27,012 nt of DNA from Oehlia diaphana (Eukaryota; Glomeromycota; Glomeromycetes; Glomerales; Glomeraceae). Of this stretch, positions 18,780-27,012 are shown in pieces; positions within the stretch are counted from its first letter, which is position 1; every line of letters begins with the position of its first letter. The notes below the pieces were generated by a model, which saw only the letters and a program-made list of their open reading frames with translations, had not been told where the DNA came from and ran no database searches. The position numbers and the translations under genes are program-made. The DNA lies in the NCBI GenBank assembly GCA_003833135.1, contig QZLH01001594.1:1-27012 (forward strand), given 5' to 3'.

Positions 18780-20330
18780 ATAATTATGTAAATTGAAGGG
18801 AAATTTTAACAATTGTTGACGGTCTCTCTTCTAGGGAGTCAAGGAGAGATTCTGGTGGGGACGTAAACGTTTCTAGTCATTCGTGTTATGTGAAAATTCA
18901 AATTGTAGTTAGTAGCGACCTTTCATTTGTTAGCTCTGACTTCAACTTCTTTAGTCAATGAGAACATTATATCTTTATTTGGCTTTTAACACCTGAAAGG
19001 CGTTGGAAAAATGCTGTATAAACTTATTCATTTCTTTGTTTAATTGTTGGTGATGAGAAACTTTACTTGATTTCTTTTATTATTTTGCGAAACTAGACAT
19101 GTTAAGATGATAATCATCATTGATTTGTGTTAGATAGTGTTTTTATCATTCTCGTCTTTGGAATCTTTTTGCAGTCATTCCACTGTGCTTTTACTGCGTC
19201 AACTTCTTGACCAATACGGAGGGATGATAGGTATTCTTTTCATTTTTGTTTGTCAAGTTTTATTTGTTCTTGTTGTAAATGGAGTTCATGTAGTCACTTT
19301 TCTTGTTCGTTTATATAGGCCATAAAAGAAGGCGCTATTGTGCATTTCAGAGATATCAGGGTCTTCTTAACAATCGATGGATCATTGAAGTGGCTGCGAT
19401 AGCAGTAGGAGAAGCAATAGTGTCTCTTTTCTTATTGGTGGTATTTTTCTTATTGGTGGTATTCTGGAAGGAAAGTTATATCAACATTACTTGGTTGAAA
19501 GGTAAAGAATGGGGCCAAATATTTATAGTTGTTTGCGTCTGGTTCCATTAGGGCTTTCGTGTACCGTATTTTAAGTGTTTGATCGGTCTGTGGATATATT
19601 GCGATTTGAGAAAGGAACCTATTTTTTCAGGCAGTGGTAAGTTGATCTTCAAATTTGATTGGAGTTTTTATTTTTGTTTTATTAAAGATACGTCTACACG
19701 CGCGTTGAAATCATTGATCTTGTTTTTTCTGAATATAGCATTGATGCTAGGTGAGAAATGAAAATCAGATAGTCTCTTTCGATATATATATCTATTTCCT
19801 TTTTTAGAATTGAATTAGTGTCGCAGGCGTGAATTGACACTTTATAAGAGATGTCCAGTCTATCTGAAGTAACACACTTTTGTCATCAGGATATCTAGCG
19901 GTAATGTAAAAGATTGGCATGTGAAGTTTTATCATTAGAGAAATCATCAATAGTGTCTTTAACAATGGTTGTGTCGATCAGTCTGACATTTTTGAACGCA
20001 TTAATATTAAAGAAAATTTTTCGATGATTGATGCAAGCGCGACAGTCTTGTGACATGATAAAATGGCTTGGAATATTGCATTTTTGCATTGTAGGTACGA
20101 ACTCAGGTTGTCTATGAAGGTGTAAACAGGGGAGTATGGATACCAAATAAAATTGATATCTTTTGTAGGTAAAGTCAAAAAAAGTTCTCGTCGTGATATT
20201 TCTTTTGATCATCTTGGAAGCACATGATTCTATTTATGCCAGATCAAGTTGAAAGTGTATGAGTATACAGCTTAAATTGGTATTTGGCATTCAGAAATGA
20301 TCTCATAGGATTTATTATAACCTGATCGAT
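18780..20330 (-). other. Decayed coding-like sequence, possible retroelement
   Basis: This stretch is clearly less AT-rich than its surroundings. On the minus strand several frames have coding-like pieces: SQDCRACINHRKIFFNINAF with KNVRLIDTTIVK at 19990-20070, which resembles the region around the active site of a Ty1/copia protease (D-S-G-C...F); LHLQQEQIKLDKQK and RIGQEVDAVKAQWNDC near 19190-19290. Stops and frameshifts are dense. A small tandem duplication of TTCTTATTGGTGGTATT lies at 19428-19462. The retroelement assignment is weak. Confidence 0.25.
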
Positions 20331-23300
20331 TAGGTCTTGTTACGTGAAAATTTTTCAGGGATACCTGGAAAGAGTTTTTTTGGAAAAATAGGGGAAGGTA
20401 GTGAAAGCGACAAGTTGATAATAAAAATATTTTGTATGTATATATAAAAATATTTTTTTAAAAAAAAAAAATACTTTTGGGTCAAAGCGCAAATAGAAAA
20501 AAAAAAAAATATTATCTCTTATGAAAGTTTTTCACACCCGCCCTTTTTATTTCGAAAAAGTGTGTTAGTAAAAGACTTCGTAAGGTTACTGTATATTTCT
20601 ATTAAAAGCTGAAACTTTTACCATATGATAAACAAATACCCAATGCATTCCAAGAGGCATCATTATGATGATTCCGGTCAAACAACTGTATGCCTCAATA
20701 GAAACAGTTTTATTTCAGCCGTTTGTTAACCCTGCAGTACTAACCATCCCTAAAGAGTAATACGGACATAAGATAATACACATGCAGTACCTTCATTTCT
20801 AATCTCTCTTTACCTAGCTCTTGCTAGGTTACGTTACTTTGGCAAAAAAAGCTTGATTTCTTTGGTTTATGTCTAGTCATTGCTAAAAACAAAGCTTTAC
20901 TTAGGAAATATATAGTGGGAATAAAATAAAGAATAGCTTTTTTAGTTACTTCTTTGGAAAAAAGAATAAAACAATAGTCATTTTAGCTGCTTAGCCATTT
21001 GCTTGAGAGAGGGAGCTAAAAAGGAGAAAATAAAAAAATTTGTGGATGGAAAGGCCTTATATATAAATTAGTTAGAGTATAAAAATTATGTCATTATCAA
21101 TATAATCAAATAAATATAATCAAACAAAAATATTTATTTTTCCAATATTGTTTGCCATAGCTACTATAGTCAGAATATAAAAAATTGTGACATGGTCGTC
21201 ATGATCAAACAAATATTATGCAAGATTATTAGTAATTCTGCAAAAGAGATGATTGGTTTAACGGGCCAATAGGTCTCTTTTTTTTGTTTTCTATATGTAA
21301 TTAACCATATCGACAACCTTTCTTTAATTCTTTAATAGAAAAAATTATTAAATCTCTCAAGTTTATTACTTTATGTAAACTATAATTAGCAAATTTTACT
21401 AAGAGACGAGAAACATACCTTTTCATTTTAAAGATTAAAAATTTTAGAAATTGTATATTTTTAATTATATATATATTTGTTAATTAGGGCGTCGCTACTC
21501 GCTAAAACTAACCCTGCTAAAATTAACCTTTTTGACAAATATGACATGTAGTGGGTGACGAGTAATTTTATTAAAAAAAAATCTCTCTCAAACAAGAAGT
21601 TAAAGGAAGTGCACATTTGACAAATTAAAACATACCTAGTGACCCTAAAGTTCGCTCGCCAACGTGATTATAAACCGAATTAAAGATAAAATGATCCTTT
21701 ACAGATGGAAAAGCTTCTGGTAAAAATCAGTATTAGTATAAATCTTTTTAATATACAGTAATTATTCTCCATTTATATTTATTTGATTATATTCTTTTTT
21801 AGTTGGTAATTTTTGAACCAGATAATTAATTTGACATTGACGAATTGCTTATTAAGTATATAATTGATTATATTGGTTGAATTGGTCGATGTAAAAATTG
21901 ATGTGAGAAAATTCTTTTGATATAACAATAATAATAAAGTATATATTAGCTCATTAGTCATAATTTTGAATTAAAAAATCTGTTAACAACTATATTAATT
22001 ATTATCTAAATATTGATAAAACTATAGGAAAATAATGATATTATATCTACTATTATATCAAATATAAATTACAGTAAATCTCACGAAACAATAGTAAGCC
22101 ATTATTATAATAATTGATATGTAAATAGATATAATTTGTTATTTCTAACACATCAAATAAGTTACTATTAACTTCCAAGAAAGTAATTATTTCATTATAA
22201 ATCAAAAATGTATTTTTACAAGCACATTGAATTTTTATTAGGATTTGGTTTTGAATCCAAAAATTATCATTTTCAATCATTTTTCATAAAAATTTCATGT
22301 GAAAACAATGTTTGATAGCTATTTCTATAAATATCAGATAGGATGACTTGCATTCATATGATTAAATGTTAAAATGTTCAAATAGTGTCAACCACATTAT
22401 AATTATTATCATCAATTTAAGGAATACAATGAAAAACTATTAAATAATCAAATAAAAAAAAATTAAAAAAAAAAAAAATACAATATATAAATACAACTTA
22501 TAAAACATATTCGCTTCAAATTATTCATTTAGTTATTGCTAAAAAAAAATAAAATAAAATAATTACCAGTCTATATTTTAAGCAGTAAAAATACAGGAAA
22601 AAAAAGTTAGAGAATTTATTACGAAACATACATAATTAAAATTATTCATTAATTAACAAATAACAATTTAAATATAGAGAATTAATCTGATGCAGTTAAG
22701 TAAAAAAGGCAATTGATACAACTATGAACACTTAAAGCTAAATAAATTATTTGAATTTATTCCAAGTTACAAAGAATATAAATATAAGAATAAATATTCT
22801 GTAAACAATCTTAAACTATTATTCATATTCTGCAAAAATTCATAAATTACATAATTGAATAATAAAGGAACAATACTTACTGAAAACATATATCTGTTCT
22901 TAAACTTTATAGTAAGCAAACCATTTACATTACATATTAATCAAAATTAAAACTAAAAAGTGAGTTTTCACTCGTTCTCAAAATACTGCAAAGCTATTTC
23001 ATCATTTAACTCAAGAACTTACTTTAAAATATATATATATAGTACTTTTTAACGAATTGTCAGAAGAGAATATTTTGATAAATAAGTAATTGTTAATCAA
23101 TTAATTTTTACTTAAATTTAAATTTATATTAACATTATCAATTTCAAATTGCAATCAAGATGGTAAAAATATTATTAATATATATTTGAATCATAAATTT
23201 GATTTAGAAATTTTATAAATGACTGGTATATTGTAAGTTAAAGTTAAATTTAATTCAGATTCAGCTTAGAATTTTGTTAGTAATATTTTAACCTGGACTC

Positions 23301-24453
23301 CTTTGCTTACTAAGGAAGCCATCTGGCACTATTATCATCAATTTATAATATTTAAATAATTTATTTTTTATAAAAGATGTTAGGCCGGCTCTAAGGCTCT
23401 AAACAAATAGAGTATCTTAACCTTTCTGCTTTGCAATAACTGATAAAAATACAATATAAATAATTACATTTAAGAAGGAATATTCATTTCAAGATATTCT
23501 TATTTTAAAGAAATAATTATGATATATGAAAAGTAAGAACATTGACTTATTTAAGCCTTACTTTTAATAATATATGATGCAAATATGTTAAAGATTTTAG
23601 AGGCTGGTGTAGAAGAACATTACAAAGTTTATTCAGGTTAACATTGGAATATTTCATAGTTGAATACGTTTTGATTATGGTAAAACGGTGGCATTTTAAG
23701 ATATATTAGATGCCATATATATGAAATAAATATACTGTATAACAAGCATAAATAAAAATTCATATGAAACAATATATTATATAGCTTTTATTAAATAAAA
23801 TATGTAGATAAAAAATACAAACAAAAATATTAATTGTAAAAAAAATTGGATTATATTAATATTTAAATATTCACATGTTTATTAATTGAAAAGAGCCAAC
23901 AACAGTATATAATGCTTAAATTTCGCACTATAATATTAGACTTTATATATTAAGATACATATTCTTACTACAATATACAATAAACTTATAGAAAGAATTA
24001 TTAACAGTCAAATCTTTATAAAATTCCTTTTATCAAACCAGTTTAAACAAATTATATAGTTCAATTTATTCATTTATTTAAGCTATTCAAATTATAATTT
24101 TCAGATCTATAATACAAGCCATATGCCCATACCACATTATTATTATAGAGGCAATCCTAAAACATATAACTATCAATAACTAAAAATTATCCAACATGTA
24201 TATATATATAATTGATGCAAAATTAGGTTTAAACCAATGATATTTTTATGCTATTCTAATCATAACTTTATTATTTCTCAAAATTATATTACTATGTCAG
24301 TTACTTGGAAACTATATATATTGATATAAAATTATAAGACAAATGATCTTGCAAGATTTAAAAAAGTGTAATCATTAATAATTGCTAGCAAACTATACAA
24401 CCATATAATTCAAAAAGAAATAAAAGAAATACAAACTCATATTGTTTTAATTA
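20331..24453. other. Long AT-rich gene-poor region
   Basis: About 4 kb without a gene I can support. It has poly-A tracts (20460, 20498, 22445-22478), TACAGTA motifs at 21757 and 22066 that resemble ends of Tc1-like elements but have no partner, and a GC-richer patch at 21487-21570 (GGGCGTCGCTACTCGC). Short minus-strand frames at 21779-21961 and 22053-22280 have AT-driven composition and no motif. No tRNA or rRNA was seen. Confidence 0.5.
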
Positions 24454-24728
24454 GGCCGTTCCAACTTGATTATTTGTTTAACGTCCCCCCCCCCCCCCCC
24501 TCTATTTTTTAAAAAATTTGAGATTTAATAAACACATATTAACAAATACCCCCTCTATTTTTGAAAAAAAAGTTAAAAGCTAATAAACATATAGTGCCTT
24601 TAAATTTTGCCTGAAATTTTCAAATTTTCCTATGTTTATTTATTTGGTTTGTTTAACTTAAGCCCCCCTCCCCCCTTAATTCTTTCAAAAGGCCTGGACG
24701 TTAAACAAACAATTAATTTGGAACAGCC
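24454..24728. mobile_element. PIF/Harbinger-like MITE with C16 tract
   Basis: Terminal inverted repeats of about 33 bp: GGCCGTTCCAACTTGATTAT on the left, GGCTGTTCCAAATTAATTGT on the inverse right, both leading into TTGTTTAACGTCC. TTA flanks both ends (24451-24453 and 24729-24731), the three-base duplication typical of PIF/Harbinger elements. The inside contains a run of 16 C (24485-24500), a second CCCCCTCTATTTTT (24549-24562) in a partial tandem duplication, and CCCCCCTCCCCCC (24663-24675). No coding capacity. Confidence 0.75.
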
Positions 24729-24779
24729 TTAGTTTCAAGCTTATAGTATGTTGTTTTAAAAGATAACCAATTTTTATAA

Positions 24780-25000
24780 AAATATATTTAGATTGCATAA
24801 TGCTGGTATTTAAGGATGATATAAATGCCACAGTATAACTAGGGAAGACTTATAGTATGATTAACGTCGATTGGTTTCAGCCATTTGAAAGAACGGTTCA
24901 CAGTTCTGATGCTATATATGGAGCTATTTACAATCTCCCAAGAGAATTGCGCTTTAAACCCGAAAATATGCTCATTTAGGATTAATGCCATGATAAGAGT
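24780..25000 (+). pseudogene. tnp2/CACTA-type transposase fragment
   Basis: The frame from about 24859 reads INVDWFQPFERTVHSSDAIY, then GAIYNLPRELRFKPENMLI, closely following the motif order (N-x-DWFQP..., NLPR..RFK.EN) of the transposases encoded by CACTA/En-Spm-like elements such as tnp2 or fungal Plavaka. Upstream there is an in-frame stop after NATV, and downstream a TAG after MLI with the family's next residues (LGLMP) in another frame. Only about 60-70 residues remain. Confidence 0.6.
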
Positions 25001-25033
25001 TTATATTATATACATTCATTCTTATAATTATAA

Positions 25034-25218
25034 TGAACAATAAACAATTTTTATATATGAATTATGACTTTAATCCTCATAACTACAAATTTTACCATTA
25101 TTCTTTAATTGAATCTTTTATTTTTTTAAAGAAATGGCGACATTTCATGAAAAAAACGGAAACTGTATTAAGAGAAAAAATTAACGTGCAAGTTGATCCC
25201 AACGACACTATTATGTGA
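25034..25218 (+). pseudogene. Possible further transposase fragment
   Basis: A 61-codon frame contains FLKKWRHF, which recalls a motif found upstream of the DWFQP block in tnp2-type transposases. Here it lies downstream, so if related it is rearranged or from another copy. It may equally be chance. Confidence 0.2.
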
Positions 25219-26909
25219 TTACATGGCTATGATATGTTTATTTATCCTGGAAATTCTAAATTACTTTTAGGATTTGGTGAATAAATGGTATATTTATAAT
25301 TTATAGCACAAAATAAAGATTACAATAAATGTTAAGTTTTAACAAAATATTTGGTTAAGCAAAAATATTATGTACAGTATATAAATTTAGTTTTTATTCT
25401 TAAATAGGTTCTAGCTTAACAAAAATTATAACAAATAAAAATGTGTTGTAATTTGTACTTGATTTTTGGGACTTTGGGTATTATGATTTATAGTTTTTTT
25501 TTTAATTTTTAGTTTTTAGATAGAAACACTATGGGATGTAGTGCTTTATTGTATAGATGTATTTGTCGTCTTACGTCTAAGTAGTTAGGATAATTGTATG
25601 GTTGCTCTGATGATATTCGATAATGAGAAAACAAAAAATCATAATAACAATAAATGTATAACAATAAATGCAAATACTGCAATAAGTATTAATAGATATT
25701 AAAGAAATATACATAAAATGTAGCATTCTTTCTAAGAATAATGCGGGTCAAATTTTTATTACCTTTTTTAGATACTGGCTGGCATTACCTTAATTCCAGC
25801 CCTGAAAAATTGCGTACAATGGACCTAAATAGATCATAACAAAAATAAATAAACAAAAATTATAAAATATTGTTGCCTCAGCTGGCGAGCTACAATTTCT
25901 ACAATATTCTAATAACAATTCCACAGCTGAAATTAAAAAATAAAAATTAAGCTAACACTAAAATCCTAATTCCTCTCCCACCTTCGTTCGACCCTTCTAT
26001 ATACATTACTCCTTCATTTTATTTAAGCTATCCTTGGCATAAGTTATACCAAGTTATACGAGGTAATAACTCACACGTCGGAACTGCTGTTCATTTTGTT
26101 TATTTGATATACAGTATTTGCCAATTCTCGCCGATTTCTTTACACATGCCGATTCCGCGTAACACTATTGTTGTAAGTATTATTTCAAAATCTTTCGCAA
26201 ATATTTTAACTACCATTATAAATTGTAAATAAAAAACTATAGTATTGATCATTAATTTGGCAACTTACCGCAGCAATTTAAAAGATTTCACAGAAAATCA
26301 CGTGGTATTTCATCACTGGTGTCGCACCTCTCCACGTTTCCATTTTTCATAAACAAATATCCTATTCGCTACATATTATCTGTCACAACTCCTGTAATGT
26401 TGGTCATTCCGTTAAATTTTTTTGTGGTTACTCTGGGGTATTCCATGATAATTTATTTTTTAGATTTCAAGTTGCTAGTTTCTTTATTTTATATTAATAA
26501 ATAAAAGTTACTTTTAAGCTGCTTGTAAATTAAATATTTTATTAATTTTGTTCTTGGACAATTTTGTTCACATTTTCTCTTTTATTTTTACACGTTCACT
26601 CCATTTTTGATTTCTCACGGACAATTCACTCCGCTTCTAGCCAATTTGTTTATTGATTTAAATAGGAAAACGTCACGTGAATATAATTTTGACCTTAAGC
26701 TACCAGAGAGAGTAAAATTTTTATACCTAGTAAAATTATCCGTATTTTTTTTAAAGTGAGGTATACCCAAAGGAGTATTTTATGTAGTGTAGATACTATT
26801 GTTGCTATTTTCAAAGGATATTAAGTATTTTACGTATATGGGAAATCAGAAATTGAAAAATTATTGTTTTTATATTTATTGTGCGTTATTACTTGGCGAC
26901 AATTATACT
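25219..26909. other. AT-rich region, no gene recognised
   Basis: Mostly AT-rich with a few less AT-rich patches (25770-25810, 25880-25990, 26040-26180). TACAGTATTTGCCAATTC at 26112-26129 resembles a Tc1-like end without a visible partner. No coding frame has a recognisable domain. Confidence 0.45.
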
Positions 26910-26911
26910 TG

Positions 26912-27012
26912 CCGCCCATATAAATGGGATTGGGAGAATCCCATATCCCATCCCACCCATATCCCATCCCATATCCCATTTATCCCATCCCATTTGTCAT
27001 AATCCCATTCCA
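26912..27012. repeat. CCCAT-rich tandem repeat at window edge
   Basis: From about 26936 the sequence is an irregular array of TCCCATCCCATA, ATCCCATTT and related words, with CCCAT as the shared core, running off the right edge. Just before it the inverse (AATGGGATTGGGAG) occurs, so ATGGGATTGGG and AATCCCAT can pair as a hairpin. It is not a TTAGGG telomere. Confidence 0.75.

Noticed and set aside
19137..19761. Three plus-strand frames with hydrophobic stretches
   Set aside because: They lack domains and lie antisense to more coding-like minus-strand fragments. The hydrophobicity follows from T-rich sequence.
21757..22090. TACAGTA motifs as ends of a Tc1/mariner element
   Set aside because: Both lie in the same orientation and no inverse partner was found, so no element can be delimited.
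22053..22280. Minus-strand frame of 75 codons
   Set aside because: It is Asn/Ile/Tyr-rich as expected from AT-rich DNA, with no motif and no splice context.
26936..27012. Telomeric repeat
   Set aside because: The unit is built on CCCAT, not CCCTAA, and is irregular.
1..27012. tRNA or rRNA genes
   Set aside because: No B-box-like GGTTCGAATCC with a matching A-box, and no rRNA-like GC-rich conserved blocks, were seen on either strand by eye. A covariance-model scan was not possible here.

Overview
The window looks like nuclear DNA of an arbuscular mycorrhizal fungus, most likely Rhizophagus or a close Glomeromycotina relative. It is very AT-rich with long A/T homopolymers, has short GT-AG introns with CTAAC branch points, and carries gene families expanded in these fungi: BTB, F-box, sacsin-type HATPase and TKL kinase genes. 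Decayed transposons and MITEs are common. I made the species call by family resemblance, not by a database search.

Layout. 1-3.1 kb: first exon of a BTB gene running off the left edge, a miniature transposon (996-1159), a duplicated upstream element (about 1269-1330 and 1436-1497), a tiny two-exon gene for a secreted Kex2-type peptide precursor (1670-1903), and a broken second BTB copy (2692-3070). 3.4-6.1 kb: a single-exon F-box gene between two inverted copies of a hAT-like MITE. 6.6-11.3 kb: wreckage of sacsin-type genes, namely an N-terminal to middle part (6640-9073), its likely first exon now lying inverted (9213-9255), and a C-terminal part ending in a BTB domain (10225-11264).

11.4-17 kb holds the most striking object, a TKL-type kinase-like gene. 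Between a short 5' exon (11469-11502) and the kinase exon (14644) lies about 3.1 kb of tandem units of about 93 bp. Each unit is a complete small intron (GTAAGT donor, CTAAC branch site, TTTTAG acceptor), and successive introns are separated by only three nucleotides. Read literally this is 29 consecutive 3-nt microexons followed by a 1-nt microexon. Joining all of them gives an open frame that enters the kinase exon in the correct phase. The kinase has a substituted HRD aspartate and a disturbed DFG, so it is probably a pseudokinase, followed by a long coiled coil.

17-27 kb is gene-poor: a decayed Crypton/DUF3504-like tyrosine recombinase (17253-17959), a minisatellite, unrecognised decayed coding-like sequence (18.8-20.3 kb), long AT-rich stretches, a MITE with TTA duplications and a C16 tract (24454-24728), a tnp2-like transposase fragment, and a CCCAT-rich repeat at the right edge. 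Genes likely to be functional are the BTB gene, the peptide gene, the F-box gene and the kinase-like gene.
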